DNA of 64,000 bases from Rhodocollybia butyracea (Eukaryota; Basidiomycota; Agaricomycetes; Agaricales; Omphalotaceae). Shown piece by piece: positions 1-8,398 of the stretch. The notes below the pieces were generated by a model, which made no database searches, was not told where the DNA came from, and saw only the letters and a program-made list of their open reading frames with translations. Both the position numbers and the translations under genes were made by a program. Within the stretch, counting starts at the first letter, position 1. Each line of letters opens with the position of its first letter. The DNA lies in assembly GCA_015501585.1 (NCBI GenBank), contig JADNRY010000096.1, positions 62,001-126,000 on the forward strand, read 5' to 3'.

Positions 1-429
1 TGTAGGTTGGCAAACGAACTGGTCATTCAATGAGAGTGGTTTGCAGAAGAGTGGGAAATCCTGATGAACTGCATTGGGGTAGTGGAAGATGAAGGTGTGA
101 TCTTATTTCTTATACGACGGGGAGAGATCAACTAACCACTGCTTGCAGTTCTTTCATACCACCTGCTGGAGCTGTGTGTGACATGGGAGACAGCTCTGGA
201 TGGAATAGGTGACAACAATCTGTTGCCCCTATGGGGTCCCTCTGTGGAAGAGCTTGAATATGCGAGACAGCAGCTGCGTTCAGATCTGGTTCTTGAGGAG
301 CTTGAGGAAGATGAAGGCTTTTCTTCAGGTGAGGAGGATTTCAATGAGGATGAGCTTGATATTGGTCTCATTGAACGTATGGAGGCAATGTATGTTACTG
401 AGGTGGTAGAAAACAAGGTAGATGAATGA
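1..429 (+). pseudogene. decayed reading frame with acidic C-terminus, unrecognised
   Basis: One frame can be followed from the window edge to the stop at 427-429, broken by TGA at 31-33 and TAA at 133-135. The open part from 178 encodes about 83 residues. Its second half is very acidic, with Glu/Asp-rich runs around EELEEDEGFSSGEEDF. The upstream part is rich in Leu, Trp and Glu. I do not recognise a family. The acidic tail resembles tails of transposon-encoded proteins, but that is only an impression. The gene probably starts outside the window. Confidence 0.3.
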
Positions 430-638
430 CTTAATAAATTATTCCATTTTTTTTGATATCTTAATTGTTAAATTGAAAGATGTGCACTGGTTTGAAGTCT
501 ATGCTTTTACAGACCCTACCTCGCATCTTGCATCTGTTTGTTTAGCCATATTATCTATATAGTTATGTATCCATTGTAATACTACTGCTAAAACCCGCTA
601 GTGAAGTGATTGGGATTGAACCACAGTGGTACTCCCAC
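430..638. other. AT-rich spacer, no gene seen
   Basis: No convincing coding frame, RNA or repeat is visible between the decayed frame and the 17-bp minisatellite. Confidence 0.4.
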
Positions 639-810
639 TGATAAGGATTCCCATATTGGTGGGACTCCCATACTGGTGGGACTCCCATACTGGTGGGACT
701 CCCATACTGGTGGGATTCCCATACTGGTGGGAATCCCATACTGGTGGGAATCCCATACTGGTGGGAATCCCATACTGGTGGGACTCCCACTGCTAGGGAT
801 TCCCATTGAT
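639..810. repeat. 17-bp minisatellite
   Basis: About eight head-to-tail copies of a 17-bp unit near CCCATACTGGTGGGACT, varying mainly at the last bases (GGACT, GGATT, GGAAT). Each unit holds the inverted words CCCA and TGGG around a short centre, so the array can fold on itself. Degenerate copies flank both ends. Confidence 0.9.
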
Positions 811-1208
811 AGAAAATATCACATTTGAATGCAGCAACACATTCACCTAAGTAATGTCATACACTTTTTCCTTCAAATTACTACACTATTTTAGATAGTC
901 ATTCAATCATAAATTGTCAACATGGTAAAAGTAGTTTTTGGCCAATTCCATATGAATAAAACGAAAAGAATACCAAAGGTATTTGACCTATGTTATATTA
1001 AACATGCTACTATAATTATCGGGGGACCTGCAGCACACTGCATTTACAGATGTTTTCATATCCATGCCCAGAAGCAGGGCACACCCCACCAAAGAAATAA
1101 CAAGACAATGTTGAGCAATCTCAAAGTAGACTGGATACTGAATGCAGACAGAGCGAGATATGGACCATATGCTCCAATAACTTAACTTCAAAAGTATTGT
1201 CCATTGGG

Positions 1209-1352
1209 ATTGCCACATGATATGGGGAATCCCAGCGGAGGGGTGGGAATCCCAGTGGAGGGGTGGGAATCCCAGTGGAGGGGTGGGAATCCCAGTGGAG
1301 GGGTGGGATTCCCAAGTAGAGTGTGGGATTCCCAAACAGGCTGGGGAATTCC
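1209..1352. repeat. 20-bp minisatellite inside copia remains
   Basis: Four to five copies of a 20-bp unit, GGGAATCCCAGTGGAGGGGT, followed by degraded GGGATTCCCA words. GGGAATCCC is nearly self-complementary. The array lies directly downstream (minus-strand sense) of the copia integrase and the integrase frame runs through it, so the repeat expanded in or was inserted into the dead element. Confidence 0.88.
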
Positions 1353-2298
1353 CCGGGATTTGGACCATATTAGCTTGGGAATTGTAACATTTTTTCACCC
1401 TAACTTGGGACTTTTGGTGGCTGCCTGAAGTGATGTGAGCATAGGCGGGACAGCCAAAAGGTTTGAGTTCCTTGAGTGAAGGCTTTATGCCAGACCAAGC
1501 TTTGTGTGGAGTAGAATTAGGAAGCCGTGAGGTAGGTGAACGGTTAATGAGATAGATGGAAATAATGACAGCGAAGACCCAAAACCCAGCAGTAAATTTA
1601 GCATTGTGCATCATGCATCTGGCACACTCAATGATACTGCGGTTGAGGCATTCAGCAATGCCATTCTGCTGTGGGGTGTGAGGGACTGTGGTCTCATGGA
1701 TAATACCAAGATTATGGAGATAATCCTTGAACTGATCAGAGGTGTACTTTCCACCATTATCTTTAGAAAAAACCTTGAGCTTAAGCCCAGTCTCGAGCTC
1801 TACCATACCCTTCCACTCCCAGAAGCATTGGTACACCTCCGATTTGTGACGGAGGAAATAAACCCAGCAGTGGTGGGTGTTATCATCTATGAAGGTGATG
1901 AAATACCTATAGCCACCATTGATAGAGCTGGGTAATGGACCACAAACATCGGAGTGAACTAAGTCTAGTTTCCAACGGGCCCTTTTATTGGATGATGGGA
2001 ATGGAAATACATGCTGTTTACCAGCTGTACACGACTCACAGAACTCTATTCAACCTCCCACTTCATCAATGCCCATTACCATGCCTTTTGCAATCAGACA
2101 TTTTATGTTGTCTTGACCGAGATGTCCTAGGCAGTGGTGAGCATGATTAATGTTGATATAGCGGGATGTGGTAGCAAGATTTGCATACTCTTGGGATTTC
2201 AGCAGATGGGCGTGATGAAGGTAAAGACCTCCTTTGGTCTTGCAACCAGACACAATGCATTGGCCAGAGCTTCAAGCTTTGACAAAGCACTCCTCTCC
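1353..2298 (-). pseudogene. Ty1/copia polyprotein fragment: GAG-pre-integrase and integrase core
   Basis: Read on the minus strand, the segment starts with a GAG-pre-integrase zinc region (HHCLGHLGQD, then CESC) and passes into an rve integrase core. The DDE residues are visible: Asp in LVHSDVCGP, Asp in FSKDNGGKY and Glu in QQNGIAECLNRS. It continues through the INRSP and PFGCPAYAHI segments typical of copia integrases and is then lost in a minisatellite. A TGA near 2050-2052 interrupts the frame between the zinc region and the integrase and could be a mutated CGA. Protease, most of the RT and RNase H are missing, so this is a dead fragment. The matching gag lies upstream at 2814-3765 beyond an inserted MITE. 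Confidence 0.85.
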
Positions 2299-2429
2299 AT
2301 CAGGGCAGACCTAGGCTTGCCTAGGGAATCCTCAAGAGCCTTGACTGGCAAGGGACAAGCCCAAATTCCTAGGATGCCATAGGACTCATAGGTCACCTAG
2401 TTTGCTTTAGGCCACTCTGGGGTCACCTA
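2299..2429. mobile_element. rearranged half copy of the CATCAGG-family MITE
   Basis: It begins with CATCAGG, then jumps to the internal CCTAGG region and right arm of the MITE family described at 2430-2813. It ends in the outer-arm word GGTCACCTA, immediately abutting the complete copy. It looks like a second copy with an internal deletion, or a product of recombination between copies. Confidence 0.7.
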
Positions 2430-2813
2430 CATCAGGAAAAGCCGTTTTTGCCTCGGTGACCCCAGAGTGGCCTAAAGCAAACTAGGTGACCTATGAATCC
2501 TATGGCATCCTAGGAATTTGGGCTTGTCCCTTGCCAGTCAAGGCTCTTGAGGATTCCCTAGGCAAGCCTAGGTCTGCCCAGGTTTGCCCAGGTGCTCCTG
2601 GGGAACACCTGGGGAACACCTGGGGAACACCTGGGCAAACCTGGGCAAACCTAGGCTTGCCCTGGGTTTGCCTAGGATACCCTAGGGAATCCTCAAGAGC
2701 CTTGACTGGCAAGGGACAAGCCCAAATTCCTAGGATGCCATAGGATTCATAGGTCACCTAGTTTGCTTTAGGCCACTCTGGGGTCACCTAGGCAAAAACG
2801 GCTTTTCCTGATG
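2430..2813. mobile_element. CATCAGG-family MITE, complete copy 1
   Basis: A 384-bp palindromic element. The left end CATCAGGAAAAGCC and the right end GGCTTTTCCTGATG are inverted repeats, and the two arms match for well over 100 bp (words GGTGACCCCAGAGTGGCC and the reverse). The centre is a run of CCCAGGTTTGCC-like words with many CCTAGG sites. Related copies lie at 23094-23487 and 58317-58689. No coding capacity. It splits the copia gag from pol. Confidence 0.92.
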
Positions 2814-3765
2814 CACTGACCTCCTCATCCGATGAGCTATGGCTATCAGAGTGTTGGGCAGCAGCGGCAGTAGGCTTTCTACTGGATCTCCCACTGCTTC
2901 TAGGAGTGGACGCAGTGCGGCGGGATGCTTCCTCATCTCGCTTCTTGTGGTTACATTCATCAACAAGGTGAGGACCTTTGTGACAGTAAGAACAAAGCGG
3001 ACCTTTCTTGGGTTTCTTCTTTGGTTTAAATTTCCCTCTAACAGCGGCAGCGTTAGCCGCCTCGGAAGAATCATCACCAGAAGTGAGACATTGATACTCC
3101 GCAATGAGGCGGGAGGTGACAAAAGAAGAGGTGAGCTTATTCGTTTCAGTAACAGCAGCAAGAGTGACGATGGTAAACATCTCCCAAGTGTTAGGAGAGT
3201 CATCGACAGTACGAGGAAGAGAAGTGAGCATAAGTTCCGCAAGGAACTGGTCTCCAAAAGGGTCAGTATCAGAGAGCTTCTTGTTCTCGAGAGCATAGAA
3301 GTTAACGTGATCCTGCATATTATCACCATGTTCATACCGTTTATCCATCATACCACACTTGATATAGAAGGCTTCAAGACCAGCGGTGGTGCCAGCATGA
3401 GCTTCCTTAAGCTTAGTCCAGACTTCCTTGGCGGATGTGAGCTTTTCAATGAGAAGCTGCTCCGGCGCTAGGTGCTCTTTAATGATCCCAATAGCCTTGT
3501 CATTACAAGTAGTTGAATCCTCGTAGGATCACATATCCTCCCTGTGTTCATGTCTAACAGCAGCCTGGTCAGCAGCAGAGGTGTCACTAGGCAGTGTACA
3601 AGGAGCAGAAGGTTTAGGATAGACAGACATCTCTCCACTACAGAATCTCCAGACCATAGCCCTCTGGAGCTTGCCAGAAATAGGGCCAACCCATCGAGAA
3701 TAGGTCCCGTAGGTAAGGGTAGGGATTTGAATGGAATCAGATGATGTGGCAGTTGTAGGGGACAT
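2814..3765 (-). pseudogene. Ty1/copia gag, inactivated
   Basis: Minus-strand gag beginning with ATG at 3765. The first 78 codons are open and end at TGA (3529-3531), where the second gag unit at 53592 keeps CGA (Arg). The frame then resumes across the UBN2-type gag middle region to a CCHC zinc knuckle, CSYCHKGPHLVDEC (C-X2-C-X4-H-X4-C), followed by a Ser/Arg/Lys-rich tail that runs into the MITE at 2813. The first 78 residues and the stop codon match a copy at 53128-53364. Gag would form the virus-like particle of a copia element; here it is broken by the nonsense codon and the MITE. Confidence 0.88.
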
Positions 3766-3985
3766 GTGGATGAATGTATGGGATGTGTAGGTGAATGAAC
3801 GAGTGTGAGAGAGTGAAATGAGTGTGTTCCGAGGTCTTGTGCGCAGTAGAGAAGCTTTGTTATTCAGTACAGGCTACTGGGGCCCATAACCTATTGAAAC
3901 TATTGAAATAAAAGAGAGTTCTCGGTACACAGTCAGTAAATAGAGTAAAGAAATAAAGAATGTAAGTACTAACCTCATAACATAT
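3766..3985 (-). mobile_element. copia leader and probable 5' LTR end
   Basis: The minus-strand sequence upstream of gag matches the sequence before the plus-strand gag at 53128. Both contain an AGAACTCTCTTTTATTTCA block followed by GGTTATGGGCCCC, a plausible tRNA-type primer binding site just after an LTR end. The outer LTR boundary near 3985 (TGTTATGAGG on the minus strand) is a guess, because no second LTR of this element is present in the window. Confidence 0.5.
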
Positions 3986-4395
3986 CCTTCAGCTCCAGGT
4001 CATGACCTAGGGTTGAATAGGGGATGCTGTGGGATAGGTAGGGGATGCTGTCACTTGCTGTGGGAGGGATAGGGGATGCTGTGGGAGGGGTAATGGAGGG
4101 TGTGTGAGTATGGGAGGAGGGAGACCAAAAAATAGTATGCCCAGGAAAAGGTAGGACAGGTGCCAGGGATAATAAGGGAGGCTGTATTAATGGATACCTG
4201 AGGAGGGACTGTGAAATGATTGGAATGGTGTGGGAGAGATCAGAATATTGCTTAAAGGGAGTGGGGGAGGTTGCTGCAACATGTCAGGGGTTATTACAGG
4301 CCACTATTAGGGATGTGAAGTAGGCAGATGAGGAGGGGCAGAGCCACTGGCTCTAGGGAGCTTGGTTGTGTCTTGACCTAGGTCAACAACCTGGT
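3986..4395. repeat. G-rich non-coding stretch with degenerate minisatellite
   Basis: Repeated words GGGGATGCTGTGGGA and AGGGATAGGGGATGC occur several times between about 4015 and 4110. The rest is purine-rich, without a credible gene. Confidence 0.5.
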
Positions 4396-4399
4396 CTTG

Positions 4400-4535
4400 A
4401 CCTGGTCAACTAAATATGCACATGAGTCCAAGTCTTTGACAAGGACTTGCGGATCTTTTGGCCCAAAAGTACTTGTCTGACCAGTGACAAGTCCAAGTTT
4501 ACTTGGACTTGGACTGGTGTGCATCTTTAGCTGAC
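4400..4535. mobile_element. hAT-like palindromic element of the GATGGACACGAGTCC family, AT-type copy
   Basis: Contains ATGAGTCCAAGTC, internal words such as AAGTACTTG and GACAAGTCCAAG, and ends with GGACTGGTGTGCATCTTTAG, matching the family terminus GGACTCGTGTCCATCCTTAG seen elsewhere. Left end diverged. Non-coding. Confidence 0.6.
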
Positions 4536-4625
4536 ACTAAGTCAAGACAATCCAGCCACCTGACTAGCTCACTAGAGGAATGAAAGACACAACTAGTGAT
4601 TGGCTAGTATGCAATGGCAGAAAAG
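4514..4625. repeat. dispersed repeat shared with 14650-14725
   Basis: The block around AAGACAATCCAGCCACCTG and the following GATGAAAG region recur at about 14650-14725 in the same orientation. No function is evident. Confidence 0.55.
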
Positions 4626-4683
4626 AGAGGTATGAGGAACTCACACAATAATACATGGTAGTTAGAGAAGGAGATCCATTCCT

Positions 4684-4983
4684 CTAGAGTGAGTGGACAG
4701 ATTTTTGGATGGAGTTTGGAAGGGATCGTGATGCGGTGTGGCGCCCCCACTCAGGCAAACTTCTGGCATGTTGCCTTATGAATGATGATGCATTCATATA
4801 GACCTGTATTAATATCTCTGGCAAATTGCTGTCAAAGGTTCGGTGATCACAGTACTGTTTTAGTATAGTGGCACTGTGGCAAATACCATAAGAACAACAT
4901 TGCTTTTCAGCAGACAGAGTACAAAGGAAAAAAGGTGGCGTCCAGTGTTGTGGTTTTCCAGGTCTTGATGTCTTCTTCGTCAA
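4684..4983 (-). pseudogene. unrecognised 99-residue reading frame
   Basis: An open minus-strand frame with a well-mixed amino-acid composition (segments CDHRTFDSNLPEIL and FIRQHARSLPEWGRHTASRS). The composition suggests a real protein remnant, perhaps of a transposon, but I cannot assign a family. No introns, start context or flanking exons can be defined. Confidence 0.25.
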
Positions 4984-5693
4984 AGTGGCAAGTCTCTATA
5001 AGTGCACTTTCACATACCAAATGGGTTTTGGCCCTTGTATAACACAAGTGACTCAAGCTGCCCAAACTGGTTAGCCATTGACAACCCAAGGCTCATGGCT
5101 AAGGATGGACACAAATCCAGATCCGGCGCACAGGTACCTGCGCAAAATAAATGCGGCCTGTGACCTGACCTGGACCCATGGGAAACGGGTACCGGGATCT
5201 GCGGGTCTGGCACAGGTCAACCTGCAGGTTCCTGTCACTTTGTATATTCAACAAGATTAATATGTGTACATCTGCCTGCATTATAAACTATTTAATATGT
5301 CCCTATCACAATTACATGAACAGTTGCTTGTTAGGAGGAAGAAACAAAGTTGCAGCACCTTATAGTAGGGAGCTGCTACTAAAGATGGATACGATTCCGG
5401 TTCTTTACAGGGGACTCGCGGGTTTGACCCGTGAGAAAACCCGTCTGACTGAGATCCGCCGGATCCCGGTACCCATTCCCACGGGTCCCGGTCAAATCAC
5501 AGGTCATGTTTCTGAAAATAACCCAAACCCGCGGGTACCCGGACATTTTCAGCAGCAATATATATTGAACACAATTTTTACTATAAGTATAAGGACTATT
5601 ATTATGTACCCCTATTTAACATGTACAAATTACTAGTCATTTAGCTGGGGGGAAGATACAAAGTTGTGGCACCTTATAGTATGCTGCCACAGG

Positions 5694-6313
5694 TAGAGAT
5701 GTCCACGAGTCCAAGTCTCAACAAGTACTCGCAGGTAAGATCCATGGGAAAACTCGCAAGTATGTGACTCGCGGATCCCAAGACCCGTTTCCCACGGGTC
5801 ACCAACGGGTCACAAGTCAAGGTTTCGACTTTGCAAGTATTTGTGACTTGTGCAAGGCATAGTATACATGTATTTTCAGTGCAACTTGAGTAATAATTAC
5901 AACTTACATTGGTCAATAATATCATACTTACTACTATATAAGTTGTTGAGTGCTGGCACACAGATATTAGGTTGTAGACAGCTCACGGCGTTTAATTGGC
6001 GCCTAAACGCCGTGAGCTGTCTACAACTCAAAACTTAGATGTGAGTACATATTTACTTCATAACATAGTATGAAATTGTTGTAAACAAGTTAAGTACATG
6101 GTTTTGTTAGCATTATATAATGTACAATCAATTTATGCAAGTAAGTAATGGTAAATACTTCTGTAACACTTGTTTATTAGATGAATCACAAGTACCTGCA
6201 AGACTTGCAAGTAATACTTGTGAGTCAGTGACCTGTTTCCCACGGGTCACAAGTCAGGCCTTTTAGGCCGCATGTACTTGCGCTCCGGATCCAAGTACTC
6301 GTGGACATCTCTA
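5694..6313. mobile_element. hAT-like non-autonomous element with 8-bp target duplication
   Basis: Left end TAGAGATGTCCACGAGTCC and right end GGACATCTCTA are inverted repeats. The flanks are GCCACAGG (5686-5693) and GCCATAGG (6314-6321), an 8-bp duplication with one mismatch. An uninterrupted version of the target lies inverted near 6770-6800, where GCCACAGG runs straight into GTCACACTG. Eight-bp duplications and TAG-type ends fit the hAT superfamily. Length 620 bp, non-coding. Confidence 0.8.
5972..6028. repeat. perfect long hairpin
   Basis: TTGTAGACAGCTCACGGCG and its exact reverse complement enclose a short loop around ATTGGCGCC, giving a stem of about 23 bp. It sits at the midpoint of the surrounding 620-bp element. 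A diverged half (GAGCTGTCTACAA with an AATTG word) occurs at about 59935-59955, so it may be a tiny foldback element. Confidence 0.85.
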
Positions 6314-6960
6314 GCCATAGGGTCACACTGCCCCAGAACCTATGTTGATATGTTCTGGGGTCATGTACGTTGGTGTTCCAAGGTCATGTAACCCAGTGGC
6401 AGCTCTCTATAAGGTGCTGCAACTTTGTTTCTTTTTCCTAACAAGCAACTGTTCATGTAATTGTGATAGGGACATAGTAAATAGTTTATAATGTAGGCAA
6501 TGTACAGTTGCAAACACATATTAACCTTGTTGAATATACAAAGTGGCAGGTCACAGGTACCTGCAGGTTGACCTGTGCCAGACCTGCGGATCCCGGTACC
6601 CGTTTCTCACGGGTCAGGTCACAGGTCGCATTTATTTTGCCCAGGTACCCGTGTGCCGGATCCGGGTTTACCGGGATCTGGACTCGTGTCCATCCTTAGC
6701 TGCTACTGGGTGACATGACCTTGGAACACCACTGTACATGACTCCAGAACATATCAACATAAGTTCTGGGGCAGTGTGACCCTGTGGCAGCATACTATAA
6801 GGTGCCACAACACTGTTTCAAAATTGTGTTCAATATATATTGCTGCTGAAAATGGCCGGGTACCCGCAGGTTTGGGTTATTTTCAGAAACATGACCCGTG
6901 ATTTGACCGGGACCTGTGGGAACGGGTACCGATCCGGCGGATCCCAGTAAGTTCTGTTTT

Positions 6961-7430
6961 CCCCAACAGTCATGAGCAAAAAACCTGTCAAATACTTATT
7001 TCAACGCTGACAGGCTACAGCTGACATATTGATTGACATTCAATATATATTGTATCGCCTTTTGTATACAATAGTACTATCCAGGCTTCAGTCTGCTTTA
7101 ATCTCCCTCAGCTGCCGTGCCGCCATGTCTTAAGCAAAGCACAGTACAAATTAGGCCCGTTCTGTAAGCTTGATGCCCCAGCATCCAGCGTGTGAAAACG
7201 ATTTCACCCCATGTCATATGTATCAGCGAACGGGGCCTTGGCACTGTACTACTTACGAGACGCAGAAAATTGAGATGTATCATCTTGTGATGAGCCTAAA
7301 GTTCAGTTCTTCGGCAGCACAGGGGTCACGGGGGCCAAATGACAGATCTATAATCTACCTTAATTATGACCGTACTGAGACAATCGGAAGTACGGTTCGA
7401 TCCGTCCCACTCAGATACCATCAAACCCTG
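6961..7430. other. no gene seen
   Basis: Short frames only, none with recognisable content. The sequence is not obviously repetitive. Confidence 0.4.
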
Positions 7431-7813
7431 AGGGCTGTTCAACTCTAATCGCGTTAAAAATCGCGAGTGCTCACGATTCACTCAAATGAGAGCCGACGAG
7501 CGCCACCCTGACCAACCCTGAGTAATAACAATATGCGTCCGGACCTCCGTGCCCTCACAGTTTGGCTTGTTCTTACTTTTTGGTAGTACCCATGCCCTAA
7601 GTAATGTGTAGGGCATTCAACAGAGATGAGAATGGTACAAATTAACTAAAAAGATAGTGTCCTCCTTGTACCTACAGCTTCCTAGAGCTTGATGAGTCCA
7701 GTCATGGCTTTGGCATTGCGCCTGATATAAGCATCAAGTGGCATCGTCGGCCTCTCATTTGATTGAATCGTGAGCATTTGCGATTTTTGCCGCAGTTAGA
7801 ATTGAACAGCCCT
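7431..7813. mobile_element. MITE with about 75-bp terminal inverted repeats
   Basis: The left arm AGGGCTGTTCAACTCTAATC and the right arm ending GAACAGCCCT are inverted repeats that stay aligned through AATCGTGAGCA and CTCTCATTTGA words for about 75 bp. If the ends are taken as GGGCTG, the flanks are CCTGA and TCTGA, a weak duplication. Length about 383 bp, non-coding. Confidence 0.75.
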
Positions 7814-8398
7814 CTGAAGTCACATCAAAGTCACGGAAAAGGCGCTGAATCCGGGCAGGGTCCCGGCTTGAACTGCTGGTTCTAGCCCTGGCCATCACCG
7901 GGTGCTTCCGGTGCAGCGCATCAGCCGCTCCCAAAGATGCGTAAATTGAGTATTTTAGAATTGTAAGTACCGCGCTAGGTCACAGTAAGTTGACGATAAG
8001 GGCCTCCTAGTAGGTATTTTGCGGCCTGTGGATATTTTACGCTTCCTCTTGCCGCTGTGCTTGTTGGATGCTCAAGTACTAAGAGGCTCGGATATGCAGA
8101 TTTCTTCCTTTAAGCCATAAGCCATCACCGTTTCTTCTTACATAGCTTCATAGCACATATTCAAATGCATTGAGCCTGTTTACATCCTGTTCACCCCAGA
8201 AATACCTGCAGTTGCGAGGGTGCTTCGTCCTGTCTTTCTACTATATTTTCCCACAGGCTGGTCACTCCGTTGTCACTTTTGGCCTCTGGTAGGGATAACA
8301 TAAGGGTCGAGTGGGACGAATCGAACCCGTCCTCCCAGAATCGTGCCAATGCAGACCCTGCGACGCGTTACAGAGCTATCTGTCTGGGGCTGTGCATA

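Larger units (their letters stand above)
5093..6960. mobile_element. nested cluster of hAT-like palindromic elements
   Basis: At least five related units lie in both orientations. 5093-5380 is nearly the reverse complement of 6395-6715, and 5400-5590 of 6830-6960. Units carry terminal words TAAGGATGGACAC or TAGAGATGTCCAC and internal self-complementary words (GGGTACCCG, CAGGTACCTG, GGATCC). The order shows insertion of elements into older copies, not one simple palindrome. A block at 6315-6395 is repeated inverted at about 6700-6790. No gene is present. Confidence 0.8.

Noticed and set aside
563..828. Reading frames across the 17-bp repeat array on both strands
   Set aside because: They are open only because a 17-bp unit without stops is repeated. 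The peptides are periodic and have no homology I recognise.
988..1208. Possible copia reverse transcriptase downstream of the integrase
   Set aside because: A minus-strand frame continues here and holds GMDMKTS, faintly like the MDVKTAF motif, but no neighbouring RT motif is present and the frame is carried through a minisatellite. Similarity this short can be chance.
2486..2757. Reading frames inside the CATCAGG MITE copies, starting MTYESYGILG
   Set aside because: They run through palindromic arms and recur on both strands of all copies; this is a by-product of the repeat, not a gene.
8310..8385. tRNA-like sequence on the minus strand with GGTTCGATTC
   Set aside because: The T-loop word is present, but a canonical 5-bp stem with 7-base loop, the D-arm and a matching acceptor stem cannot be formed. 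It also overlaps the region just before the P450 anchor exon.
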